From contig JAFSOC010000015.1 of NCBI GenBank assembly GCA_017447185.1, positions 430,209 through 494,208 on the forward strand: 64,000 nucleotides of DNA, written 5' to 3'. This DNA is from Clostridia bacterium (GTDB lineage Bacteria > Bacillota > Clostridia > Christensenellales > Aristaeellaceae). Below the pieces are notes generated by a model that saw only the letters and a program-made list of their open reading frames with translations, did not search any database and was not told the origin of the DNA. Shown here one piece after another: positions 17,019-25,057 of this stretch. Positions within the stretch are counted from its first letter, which is position 1. Each line of letters begins with the position of its first letter. A program made the position numbers and the translations under genes.

Positions 17019-18419
17019 ATGAAACTGAAGAAACGTGTTTTCCTGTGTGTCGTTCTGTCCATTGTGTTTCTTTTTGTCGGCAGTCTCGCTCAGCCGGCGG
17101 GTATTTCTCGTCAGCTTGCGGACACCAGTATCAACCTTTTATTTCATACAAACAATGTGACTCTTTCCGGCGCAGCTGATTTTTACCTGAACGGTGAACG
17201 TTTCAAATCTGCGGAAATCAGTTACAAACAGGCTGGAACGGATTCCTACTGGGATCTGCTGTTGAAAACGCCGCGTGAATTCCGGACTGACAGGGCAACC
17301 GGATATATCATCATTGCCAACGATGACAGTGTTTATGTAATGGAACGTTATCGTCCCGGCACCTATGCTGATGGTTCCGTTTTGCCGTGTGATACGCTTG
17401 TCCGCCACTCCACTCGGTCTGATGTGCTCGTCGCAATGGCCCGGGTTCTTGCGGATCAGCTTGAGCTACTCCTTCCGTCCGGCACCTTCACCGTAACGGA
17501 TTCTCCCTCAGGCAGCCAGATCATATCCATAAAACTTTCCGAAGGATCCGTCCCGGCGCTGCTGCATCCCTTCCTGAATATTGTGGCTGATTTCGCTCTC
17601 CGCCGCTTCATGGGAATTGAATATGACAGCCAGGATACTGCTACCCGTGCGTATTACGCCGATAATGCCGAAACCATCACGCAGCGCATACTCCGTACGA
17701 CTTCTTCATTTGAAGTCGGTAACACTGACGTCAGTGTTACTCTGGATGCGCAGGGCCGTTTTGTGAACGCTGAAGGCACTGTCGTTTTTCTGCTTTCCAC
17801 CGACGACCAGGCCGGTATCCCACTGGAAATATATTTCGATCTGACAGCTTCCGATTATGGTTCCACTTCCGTTGACCTGTTCAATCCGCTTTATTATGAT
17901 GTGATTCCTGCCGGCAGCGGCCCTGTAAAAACGGAAGAAGTGGAGCCGGCCCTGTCGGAACGTCTTACCGGCCGGGCGAAAGAAGTCCTCGCAGCCGGGG
18001 GGTACGATCCTTCCGAATTCCTTCAGCCTGAAGTAAGCACAGAGGATGGTCTTTACTATGTCATTTTCCCCGGTTATGGTGATTTCGATGTCATCAGTAC
18101 CGTTTTCAACGAGCAGGGCACCTTTCTACAGCTGGCTGACGGTCGTGAGCAATGGTATATGTCCAATCCCCATGAACCGTCTGCTTCCGAGCTGTTCCCG
18201 GAGGCAGTCAACCTGCTGAAATCCTTCCTGCAGGAAGCTTTCCCGGAACTTGCCGAAAAATGCGCATCTTTCCGTCCCGCCCTCGAATACACCTATGAAG
18301 GCGCCTCCTGGGTTTATTGCACCGCACAGGACACAAATGGCGCTGATCTTCCGTATTCCTTCTATCTGCGGCTTTCCGATTCCCTGAAAGTCATCAATTT
18401 CGACTGTCTCACCTATTAA
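17019..18419 (+). CDS. large secreted or membrane-anchored protein, unknown function
   Basis: A 466-aa protein whose N-terminus KLKKRVFLCVVLSIVFLFVGSLA is a signal peptide or anchor. The rest alternates beta strands with short helices and has few cysteines. The segment SDVLVAMARVLADQLELLLPSGTFTV onward has the look of an outer-face lipoprotein-type beta domain (reminiscent of bacterial DUF-type proteins associated with membranes), but I do not recognise a family. Start ATG 17019 has AGGAGG eight bases upstream. The stop codon lies inside the first copy of a tandem repeat. It precedes tRNA-Arg on the same strand. Confidence 0.7.
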   Translation: MKLKKRVFLCVVLSIVFLFVGSLAQPAGISRQLADTSINLLFHTNNVTLSGAADFYLNGERFKSAEISYKQAGTDSYWDLLLKTPREFRTDRATGYIIIANDDSVYVMERYRPGTYADGSVLPCDTLVRHSTRSDVLVAMARVLADQLELLLPSGTFTVTDSPSGSQIISIKLSEGSVPALLHPFLNIVADFALRRFMGIEYDSQDTATRAYYADNAETITQRILRTTSSFEVGNTDVSVTLDAQGRFVNAEGTVVFLLSTDDQAGIPLEIYFDLTASDYGSTSVDLFNPLYYDVIPAGSGPVKTEEVEPALSERLTGRAKEVLAAGGYDPSEFLQPEVSTEDGLYYVIFPGYGDFDVISTVFNEQGTFLQLADGREQWYMSNPHEPSASELFPEAVNLLKSFLQEAFPELAEKCASFRPALEYTYEGASWVYCTAQDTNGADLPYSFYLRLSDSLKVINFDCLTY

Positions 18420-18474
18420 TCGGACCTGCACTCACCTATTAATCGGACCTGCACACCTATTAATCGGACCTGCA
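18410..18474 (+). repeat. three-copy tandem repeat over the stop codon
   Basis: CACCTATTAATCGGACCTGC plus A occurs at 18410-18430, 18433-18453 and 18454-18474 with periods of 23 and 21 bp. Copy 1 contains the last two codons and TAA stop of the preceding gene. All copies contain ATTAAT. Confidence 0.9.
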
Positions 18475-18482
18475 TCTTTCGT

Positions 18483-18511
18483 TTGACTTTCCCATATGCG
18501 TGTGGTATGAT
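18483..18511 (+). promoter_or_regulatory. tRNA-Arg promoter
   Basis: TTGACT (18483-18488), 17-bp spacer, TATGAT (18506-18511), 12 bp before the tRNA. Confidence 0.85.
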
Positions 18512-18523
18512 ACCATCCGTTGA

Positions 18524-18600
18524 GTGCCCGTAGCTCAGCTGGATAGAGTGTCAGACTCCGACTCTGAAGGTCACAGGTTCGAATCCTGCCGGGCATACCA
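18524..18600 (+). tRNA. tRNA-Arg (anticodon CCG)
   Basis: 77 nt with encoded CCA. Acceptor GTGCCCG pairs with CGGGCAT (first pair G-T), D arm GCTC/GAGT, anticodon stem TCAGA/TCTGA with loop CTCCGAC (anticodon CCG, reading CGG), T arm ACAGG-TTCGAAT-CCTGC with one A-C mismatch. It has its own promoter and a weak terminator-like stem. Confidence 0.95.
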
Positions 18601-18604
18601 GTTA

Positions 18605-18630
18605 AACCCCGTGGATCATGCCGCGGGGTT
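18605..18630 (+). terminator. terminator-like stem after tRNA-Arg
   Basis: AACCCCG (18605-18611) pairs with CGGGGTT (18624-18630). Only a short T/C-rich tail (CTTC) follows, so it may be a processing-site stem rather than an efficient terminator. Confidence 0.5.
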
Positions 18631-18689
18631 CTTCATTTGTTTGTTTATAAGTTGCCTTCCTGCAAAAGATTTCTTATTTCTTCTGCGTT

Positions 18690-18698
18690 ATGTATAAT
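18690..18698 (+). promoter_or_regulatory. extended -10 promoter for the 56-aa gene
   Basis: TATGTATAAT with a perfect TATAAT at 18693-18698 and TG directly before it. The region 17 bp upstream (TTTCTT) is a poor -35. Confidence 0.5.
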
Positions 18699-18750
18699 CT
18701 GTTGCACAGCATGCAGAGCAATTAGATGAAAAGCACAGGAGGCATCAACA

Positions 18751-18921
18751 ATGGATAAAAACAAGCAGAAGCCGGATCAGGCGAATAAACCGAAAGAGAA
18801 AGATTGTTCGCTGCTTACTGATGAAGAATTTAAAGCTTATCAGGAAAAGGAAAGGAAAAAAGAAAAAAGGGCCAAAGGCGTTTTTTCTGCAATCTGGGAT
18901 GCCATCAACTTTTTCAGCTGA
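18751..18921 (+). CDS. 56-aa basic small protein, unknown function
   Basis: ATG 18751 has AGGAGG eight bases upstream, and the frame closes at TGA 18919-18921. The first 46 residues are highly charged and lysine-rich (DEEFKAYQEKERKKEKRAKG). The last ten, GVFSAIWDAINFFS, form an amphipathic or membrane-touching helix. A promoter precedes it and a strong terminator follows 32 bp later, so it is a single-gene transcript. This makes it a credible gene despite its size. No family recognised. Confidence 0.75.
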   Translation: MDKNKQKPDQANKPKEKDCSLLTDEEFKAYQEKERKKEKRAKGVFSAIWDAINFFS

Positions 18922-18952
18922 ATAGTTTTTACAGTCAATTAGATAAAACAGT

Positions 18953-18977
18953 GCCGGCTTGATCAGCCGGCTTTTTT
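18953..18977 (+). terminator. intrinsic terminator
   Basis: GCCGGCT-TGATC-AGCCGGC followed by six T (18972-18977). Ends the 56-aa gene transcript. Confidence 0.9.
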
Positions 18978-18991
18978 GCAATCCCTGTTTC

Positions 18992-19732
18992 TTACGCCGC
19001 TGTTGCTGAAACCGCTTCTTTTTTGCGCAGCCAAAGTGTTCCTGTCAGCAAAACTGCAAAAGAAACGATGTCCTGAAGCATAAAAGCCAGTATGTAGTTT
19101 TCAGTATAAAGTCTTGTAATTCTTCGCAGCCATACAGCGTCATCCATAAAAGACATTGTTGCTAATAAAGCGGCTCCTAAATAAATGACCCACAGGACAG
19201 AGATCCACCTGAGCACCTGAATAACACGTCGGACGGTGCGGTCCTTTTTCTCCGGCAGCAGGGTTTCAAACCCATGAAGCAGCAGAATGATGATCACCCC
19301 ATCCAAAATATTCATCAAATATTCCAGTTGTCCTGACGCCTGCAAAATGGGCACAAAAATCAGATAACTTTCGTTTACCATCTCCGGTGGAGTGGCATAC
19401 AGATATCCATAAACCAGAATCGTTATAATCCGGGAGATTACATAAATCCATCCGATGTAAAAAGCGATCCGGAAATCGTGTCCAAGTCTTTTTACAGCTT
19501 CTAGGCAAAGCTGATAAAAAAACGCAAGAAAAACGTATGCAATAAAGACAATGGAAATAAAAGCAGCAGAACTGATTTCCTCAAGTGATTCGGAATTCAT
19601 CCAGTCATCCAGTATTCCATTAATATAGGCCATAATGAGCACAATCACCAACGCATTGAAAAGCATGCAGAAAGGAATCGCAAAGAGTGCCCGTCGGACT
19701 ACCCGCTGCGGCCTTACTTTCCCGGCTTTCAT
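18992..19732 (-). CDS. multi-pass membrane protein, unknown function
   Basis: A 246-aa protein with about six hydrophobic helices and a basic N-terminus (MKAGKVRPQRVVRRALF). No transporter signature is visible. I chose ATG 19732 because AGGTGG lies nine bases before it. The ATG seven codons upstream (19753) lacks a ribosome binding site. It has its own promoter and is divergent from the MATE fusion gene, with the two -35 elements overlapping, so the pair may be controlled together. Confidence 0.65.
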   Translation of the reverse strand: MKAGKVRPQRVVRRALFAIPFCMLFNALVIVLIMAYINGILDDWMNSESLEEISSAAFISIVFIAYVFLAFFYQLCLEAVKRLGHDFRIAFYIGWIYVISRIITILVYGYLYATPPEMVNESYLIFVPILQASGQLEYLMNILDGVIIILLLHGFETLLPEKKDRTVRRVIQVLRWISVLWVIYLGAALLATMSFMDDAVWLRRITRLYTENYILAFMLQDIVSFAVLLTGTLWLRKKEAVSATAA

Positions 19733-19782
19733 CGGTGATATCCACCTGCCCATATTTCATAGTGAGGCAACAAATCCATTCG

Positions 19783-19811
19783 AGTATATCATCATGAATA
19801 AATACAATCAA
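19783..19811 (-). promoter_or_regulatory. promoter of the membrane protein gene
   Basis: TTGATT (19811-19806), 17-bp spacer, TATACT (19788-19783). Its -35 shares bases 19810-19811 with the divergent promoter. Confidence 0.7.
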
Positions 19812-19838
19812 GACATCCTCATTGAATCATGTTATAAT
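19810..19838 (+). promoter_or_regulatory. promoter of the MATE-ATPase fusion gene
   Basis: AAGACA (19810-19815), 17-bp spacer, perfect TATAAT (19833-19838). Confidence 0.7.
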
Positions 19839-19880
19839 AGTACAGATGATTAGCTACACTTTTCAGAAAGGATTGCTTTC

Positions 19881-21605
19881 ATGAAGAGATCAGCCAGGAA
19901 CCGGGTACTGCGGCGAAAATTTTATCATTATTTGCTGCCGACACTCGCAATTATGGCAGTAACTCCGGTTGGCCAGATTATTGAGAGCATAACCATTTCC
20001 AGCACTCTCGGCATCAATTCCATGGCCTCAGCTTCCCTGGCTTCGCCCCTGCTGCTCCTGGCTACAGCGGTTTACTACTTTCTCGGTTCCGGCGGCGCAG
20101 CTGAATACGCGCTGGCGCTGAATGAAGGTGATGAGAAAAAAGCCGGATCCATTTTCAGGCTGACAGTTCTTATTGCTGCTCTTTGCGGTATTTTAATGAC
20201 GGTTCTTGCCCGCGTATTTATTGATCCGCTGACGCACCTGCTCTGCAGGGATGCTACTTTGTATGCAGATTTTCGCCGTTATTACTGTATTGCAATCTAT
20301 GCCATTCCGCCAATAATCATTTTTCTGACGCTGACCAGTCTGCTGATTCCTCTCGGGAAGCCTGCTTTTGCTGCCGGTGCGGTTGTTTCCGTTGCTTTGG
20401 TTCAGGCGGTCATGACGGTACTCTATATCAACTTCTTCCGCCTGCAGGTGGAAGGCGCGGCCCTGGCCCGTCTGACGGCTTTCCTGACCGGGACACTTGT
20501 GGTACTGGCCGGAGTTATGATATACACGCCTCCTCTGCACACTTCGCGTGACAGAGCAACCCTCCAGCTTCTGCTTGCCCGTATTTTCAAAAAAGGAAAC
20601 TCTGAAGGCATTTCTGTCTCCGCCATGGCTTTTCGTTTTTTCTGGACTTTCAGCATTGGCGCTGCACGTCATGGGTCAGACGCTGTGGTTGCTTTCTCTG
20701 TCTGCATCCTTGTAGCTTCGGTCGATTCTGTCATTCAAGGCACTTTTATCGGCACTTCGATCCCGTTGATTGCCCTGCTTCACGATCAGCATGATTACCG
20801 TTCTGCTGAAAGAGTTCTAAAAACCACAATCCGGATGCAGTTTTTTCTTTCTGCCCTCTGGTTCGCGGTCAGCTATCTGATCGCCCATCCCCTTGTGCGT
20901 TTCTTCGGCATCCGGGATGAAGCACAGATTAGTACGGCTGTCATTGTTCTTCGGATTTATTCCTTTACCTATCTGTTTCGGGGCAGCTATGTTCTCTTCC
21001 GGAATTATGTCAAGGTTCTGAACATCCAGACACATGCATGGAAACTTACCGCCGCCGCAATCATCTCAAACGGTCTATTCCTGCTCTGTACATTCCTTGG
21101 CGGAAATGCACTGTGGTGGGCTAATCCGATTTCGTCTCTGCTTCTGCTTCTTTTCACTTATCTGCTGAACCGCAGGACAGTCCGGAAATCAGGTGGTAAA
21201 TGGAGGGGTATCCTGATGATTCCCCGTGAGCAGGAGGCTTTGCAGACAATAAACGCCTCATTTGACTTAAGCCGCGGGGAAATTGCCACCTTCGGAAAAC
21301 AATTCCAGGCTATGTGCGAACAGAATGGAATGGAAAAACGTAATGCGGTACTCAGTGCGTTTATTGTGGAGGAACTGCTTCTTAATGTGCTGGAAGCGAA
21401 AAAAAGAAAAGACTATGCAGATATTCATGCGCGAATTTATTCCGATCGAATGGTAATCGATTTCCGGACCCTTGGAACTGCTTTCCGGCCGGAAGAAATG
21501 ATGCTGCTGCACAAAATCAGCAGCAAAATCACTCACCGTAGCATCGGAGGAATGAACTGTACCCGGATTATTCTCGACCGGAAGCAGGCATCTTCCCCGG
21601 ACTGA
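19881..21605 (+). CDS. MATE-family transporter fused to a degenerate GHKL (RsbW-like) ATPase domain
   Basis: A 574-aa protein. Residues 1-450 form about twelve membrane helices with a MATE-like two-lobe layout (first lobe starts LLPTLAIMAVTPVGQIIESI, second after about 240), the fold of drug/Na+ or H+ antiporters. A cytoplasmic domain from about 455 to 574 follows: FIVEELLLNVLEAKK resembles the N-box helix of anti-sigma-type GHKL ATPases, IDFRTLGTAFRP stands where the D-box DDG should be, and IGGMNCTRIILDR is like the G-box end. The D-box aspartate and glycine are altered, so ATP binding may be weak or lost. AAAGGA precedes ATG 19881. Role inferred only. Confidence 0.75.
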   Translation: MKRSARNRVLRRKFYHYLLPTLAIMAVTPVGQIIESITISSTLGINSMASASLASPLLLLATAVYYFLGSGGAAEYALALNEGDEKKAGSIFRLTVLIAALCGILMTVLARVFIDPLTHLLCRDATLYADFRRYYCIAIYAIPPIIIFLTLTSLLIPLGKPAFAAGAVVSVALVQAVMTVLYINFFRLQVEGAALARLTAFLTGTLVVLAGVMIYTPPLHTSRDRATLQLLLARIFKKGNSEGISVSAMAFRFFWTFSIGAARHGSDAVVAFSVCILVASVDSVIQGTFIGTSIPLIALLHDQHDYRSAERVLKTTIRMQFFLSALWFAVSYLIAHPLVRFFGIRDEAQISTAVIVLRIYSFTYLFRGSYVLFRNYVKVLNIQTHAWKLTAAAIISNGLFLLCTFLGGNALWWANPISSLLLLLFTYLLNRRTVRKSGGKWRGILMIPREQEALQTINASFDLSRGEIATFGKQFQAMCEQNGMEKRNAVLSAFIVEELLLNVLEAKKRKDYADIHARIYSDRMVIDFRTLGTAFRPEEMMLLHKISSKITHRSIGGMNCTRIILDRKQASSPD

Positions 21606-21607
21606 TC

Positions 21608-21636
21608 TTTGATCCTGGCCGTACATATGCTATAAT
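21608..21636 (+). promoter_or_regulatory. promoter of the lipase-like gene
   Basis: TTTGAT (21608-21613), 17-bp spacer, TATAAT (21631-21636) with a TGC extension. Confidence 0.6.
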
Positions 21637-21725
21637 CCATTCCGGGAAACCGCCCTTATATCAATGATAGAGCACCGCACGAGGAAACAACCCCCTGACT
21701 TTGATTCTACATGTTGGTGGTGAAA

Positions 21726-24380
21726 ATGATGATCAGACGTGCCTTTACCTGGCTCATGATTCTTTTATTCACATGCATGACAGTGCTTTCTGTATTTGCG
21801 GAAGAAAGCACATCCTCATTGCCTGATTCAGCAGATGCTCCTCAAAAAGCAGATTCTTCCGGTGAATCCGACTTCTCTGATACATATGACTTGAATGATA
21901 TCGTCGACTACACCTACCGCTTTGGCGCGAATGCTGTCGTTGAAACAGACAGCGAGGGATATCCCGTTACCGTCAATGGTTATCCATTCCGCATGGTGGA
22001 TACTTGTTTCAATATCCGATCAGTAGATGAAAAAATATCCGGTGTATCGGATTTTCTGGATTATCCATTCTGGCAGTCCGCAACCGTTTATAACGGCAAT
22101 CTGGCGGTTATGTCCATGTTTATGTCCCTGTGTGCTGCACGTGATCTGAAGCGCAACGAAGTTCCGGAAACCTTTGATCCATCCCAGAACGTGGAACTCT
22201 ATCTTGAAAGCGCCGGATTCAGAGATATCCGGAAAGATGACTACTCTAAAACAACCAGCATCTACACCATCTCCACCGCCATGGGATACCGCACAATGGA
22301 GCATGAGGGTGAAGATCCATTTACACTGATTGCTGTGGGCGTGTGCGGCGGAGGATATGGGAATGAATGGCAGTCAAACCTTGCTGCCGGCAGCGAAGAA
22401 CTCCACGAAGGTTTTCGAAGTGCATCAGACCTCGTGATCGACCGGATCTGCGGTTATATTGCAACCCGCGGAATCAAAGGCCGGATTAAAATCTGGATTT
22501 CGGGTTTCAGCAGGGCTGCTGCAGTGGCCAATCTGACCGCGGGACGGCTGACCCGTGCCGGCGCTTTCCCGAAAGACGATGTTTTCTGCTATACTTATGC
22601 GACACCCGCGGCTGTGCTGAATCCCCCGGAATCCGGGAATGAAAACATTTTCAATATTCTTTGTCCTACGGACGCTGTACCGCAGGTAATGCCTGTGGAT
22701 TGGGGATATGGCCGTTACGGAAAGGATCTGTATCTTCCTGTCCCTGAATTTGACACCTTCGGGGAAACAGCTGTCGTCGAAAGAGAGCAGTTGATTAAGG
22801 ACATGTTCGATATTGAAATTCACTACAGCGCTTCCCTGAATCTCAGGATGCGCATGCTGATCTCCATGGCCTACTCCGCTATCGGAACACGGGATAATTA
22901 TGTGCAGAATATCCAGAATGGCGCCATCAAAATCCTGCAGGAAAAAAATGCCTCAAGTACGCTTGCAACCATGCGAAACATGCTGAACAGTATCAAGGGC
23001 AGTGATCGGAAATCCCGTGAAAAATTTGACATTCTGATCAATTACCTTATTCGTGTTTTCGGCAATGCCATCACACGTACAGAGCTTGCCGCCGTAAACA
23101 GGAACAGCGGATCCGCTCTGTTCCTCCTTTTCACCGAACATCGTGAAGATGCATACCTGGCCAGCTACAGCACAATTCTCAATAATCGTTTCGAATTGGA
23201 CGATACCTTTACCTATGTTATGGTCAGAGGACCGGTGGATGTAGAAATCACCATAGATGGTCTTCCGGGCTGGAAAATGGTCCTGCCGGAAAAAGGCAGC
23301 CTGGTGATGTATGACGAAGAGTCCGGCGAAATCGACGAGAATCCGCCTTATCCGCCGTACTATATGGAGCGGATCGGCACTACCACTATCGCCGCAATTC
23401 CGCAGGATGTGCCCCTCCGGGTAACATGGAAAGCGAATTCAGACGGTGCCGTGGAGGTCCGTCAGGCCGAATGCGGGTTCCGTGTGACGCAGCAGTTTTC
23501 CGGAGCCTCCAGCGGGGAAATCAGAGCACTCAACGGCGATAAGGGAACAGCCTGGTCTCCGGAGCAGCGGGACGGATCTTTGCCGGAAGGTTTTACGCAT
23601 CAGACCTATCTGGCTTCAGATGTTACAAGATTCCTCGGAATCTCCGCTCCTTTTGTATCCTGGCGGGTTTTGATAGCCCTGATTCTCCTGGGCGTCGGCA
23701 TCCTTGTTTTCCTGATCATCTCTCTTTCTTCCCTTTTGGTTCCGAACAGGACTAAGAAAAAGGCATTGATCTGGTTCCTTCTTGCTCTTTTCTGCATAGC
23801 TTCAGTGGAAACAGAAGGAGCATTCTGGCTTCTTGCAGATATGCCGCTCATCCGTCTTGTCTGGAAGGCAATCGCCGCAGCAGCTGTGCTGGCAATCTTC
23901 TTCCTGCGGCTGGATACCCGGGAAAAGCTCTCTGCCGGTGTGTTTCCCGGTCTCTTGGTGCTCCTCGCTGCGTACCTTCTGACCGAACTGGCATTTGTTC
24001 CCGGAATGGTGCTGTTCCTGATTGGTCATGTTTTACTGATTCTTTCTTTCCTTTTGAAAAAGAAACTCAGCGTCGGACAATGGATCCAGTGGGCGATCCT
24101 CTCCGTGCTTGCTTTTGCTCTGATTTTCTTTGTATTCTTCCCGCGTCTGGGTGTAAATTCGTGGACTGCCGTTGCCTTCGCGCCGGTCATTTTCCTCATG
24201 TTCTATACCGTTAGCAGCCAGCCCCGGCATATTCGTCATGCTGCGAACACACTGATTGTTTCGGATCTTCTGCTAGGCATCCATCTCTCTTTCTGGTCCG
24301 ATCCTATTGTTCATATTTTTTCCACAATTCTTTTCAGTGTCTCCCTGATTTTCATGACTCCCCATCATTCCCGGGAATGA
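21726..24380 (+). CDS. secreted lipase-like alpha/beta hydrolase with C-terminal membrane domain
   Basis: An 884-aa protein with an N-terminal signal sequence (about 1-25). An extracytoplasmic region with a lipase class 3-like core follows: WISGFSRAAAVANLTAGRL carries the nucleophile elbow G-F-S-R-A with Ser near 262, followed by CYTYATPAA and NILCPTDAVPQVMP, where the catalytic Asp would be. About seven hydrophobic helices occupy residues 645-875. The start is uncertain: ATG 21726 has GGTGG six bases upstream, and 21711 is an alternative. The combination of an extracellular hydrolase and a polytopic C-terminus is unusual; the substrate is unknown. Confidence 0.7.
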   Translation: MMIRRAFTWLMILLFTCMTVLSVFAEESTSSLPDSADAPQKADSSGESDFSDTYDLNDIVDYTYRFGANAVVETDSEGYPVTVNGYPFRMVDTCFNIRSVDEKISGVSDFLDYPFWQSATVYNGNLAVMSMFMSLCAARDLKRNEVPETFDPSQNVELYLESAGFRDIRKDDYSKTTSIYTISTAMGYRTMEHEGEDPFTLIAVGVCGGGYGNEWQSNLAAGSEELHEGFRSASDLVIDRICGYIATRGIKGRIKIWISGFSRAAAVANLTAGRLTRAGAFPKDDVFCYTYATPAAVLNPPESGNENIFNILCPTDAVPQVMPVDWGYGRYGKDLYLPVPEFDTFGETAVVEREQLIKDMFDIEIHYSASLNLRMRMLISMAYSAIGTRDNYVQNIQNGAIKILQEKNASSTLATMRNMLNSIKGSDRKSREKFDILINYLIRVFGNAITRTELAAVNRNSGSALFLLFTEHREDAYLASYSTILNNRFELDDTFTYVMVRGPVDVEITIDGLPGWKMVLPEKGSLVMYDEESGEIDENPPYPPYYMERIGTTTIAAIPQDVPLRVTWKANSDGAVEVRQAECGFRVTQQFSGASSGEIRALNGDKGTAWSPEQRDGSLPEGFTHQTYLASDVTRFLGISAPFVSWRVLIALILLGVGILVFLIISLSSLLVPNRTKKKALIWFLLALFCIASVETEGAFWLLADMPLIRLVWKAIAAAAVLAIFFLRLDTREKLSAGVFPGLLVLLAAYLLTELAFVPGMVLFLIGHVLLILSFLLKKKLSVGQWIQWAILSVLAFALIFFVFFPRLGVNSWTAVAFAPVIFLMFYTVSSQPRHIRHAANTLIVSDLLLGIHLSFWSDPIVHIFSTILFSVSLIFMTPHHSRE

Positions 24381-24385
24381 TATCA

Positions 24386-24420
24386 AAAAAGGACTGTTTC
24401 ACAGTGAAACAGTCCTTTTT
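24386..24420. terminator. strong bidirectional terminator
   Basis: Perfect 12-bp stem GGACTGTTTCAC / GTGAAACAGTCC with a single-base loop (24391-24415), preceded by A6 and followed by T5, between converging genes. Confidence 0.95.
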
Positions 24421-24427
24421 AAATGCT

Positions 24428-24655
24428 TCATGCCTTTTGCCAGGCTTTCACCTTTTCAGCTGCAAGCCTTTTGATTGTTTCTTCCTTATAGGGGGATTCA
24501 GGTCCGCCAAAGCAATATAGGAAGAATTTGCCGCTCTGGGTTTTGAACAGGCACTCTTCATAGCCCTTGGGATCTCCATACTGGCCGAAAACCTTTTTCT
24601 CGATAAATTCGGAGGTTTCGGTATCGTACACAACTTTACTGATCTCTTTCTTCAT
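24428..24655 (-). CDS. 75-aa conserved-looking small protein, unknown function
   Basis: A small charged protein starting KKEISKVVYDTETSEFIEKK, with a beta-rich middle (CLFKTQSGKFFLYCFGG) and a helical, basic end. The strand pattern resembles small Clostridial proteins of unknown role. GGATGAGAAG precedes ATG 24655. It is followed directly by the terminator and preceded by the 64-aa gene, both minus strand, 110 bp apart. Confidence 0.7.
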   Translation of the reverse strand: MKKEISKVVYDTETSEFIEKKVFGQYGDPKGYEECLFKTQSGKFFLYCFGGPESPYKEETIKRLAAEKVKAWQKA

Positions 24656-24765
24656 TTCTTCTCATCCTTTCCCGCACATGGCGTGGCATCTTAAAATGAT
24701 ACGTGAAAAATTAAACACGCGTATTTTACAACAATCATTATCGTTATGCAATAAGATTCTTTGTT

Positions 24766-24960
24766 TTATCCCTGTCCTTCACGTATCGCTGCCTCCTGAG
24801 CAAAGCGGGCATAATAGAACGCGTCCTGAATGGCCTTACAGGAACGGGACAGCTGCAGGATTTTCTCTGACTTCATTGTTCGAAGCGCTTTCTCCCGTGC
24901 TTCCCGGGTCTTGTATTTCTGCAGGAATTCTTTCATTTCTTTGTAAAAAGCTTCGCCCAT
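24766..24960 (-). CDS. 64-aa helical small protein, unknown function
   Basis: Almost entirely helical, charged protein (EMKEFLQKYKTREAREKAL, then SCKAIQDAFYYARFAQEAA). ATG 24960 has AGGAGG eight bases upstream, which supports it as a real gene. No motif recognised. The AT-rich stretch 24985-25015 upstream (GTATATATAGATGTATAT on the minus strand) could hold its promoter. Confidence 0.65.
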   Translation of the reverse strand: MGEAFYKEMKEFLQKYKTREAREKALRTMKSEKILQLSRSCKAIQDAFYYARFAQEAAIREGQG

Positions 24961-25057
24961 CGTTGTTTCCTCCTGAATGCTTTTGTTTCGTATGCGATAT
25001 ACATCTATATATACGCAGGAATGAAACAGGATGGCAGCTTTTCCCTTAAGTTGCTTT

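Noticed and set aside
18410-18474. Repeat array as a CRISPR.
   Set aside because: Only three 21-bp copies with 0-2 bp between them, no spacers, and no cas genes in the window.
18992-19753. Start at ATG 19753 for the membrane protein.
   Set aside because: There is no Shine-Dalgarno before it, whereas ATG 19732 has AGGTGG.
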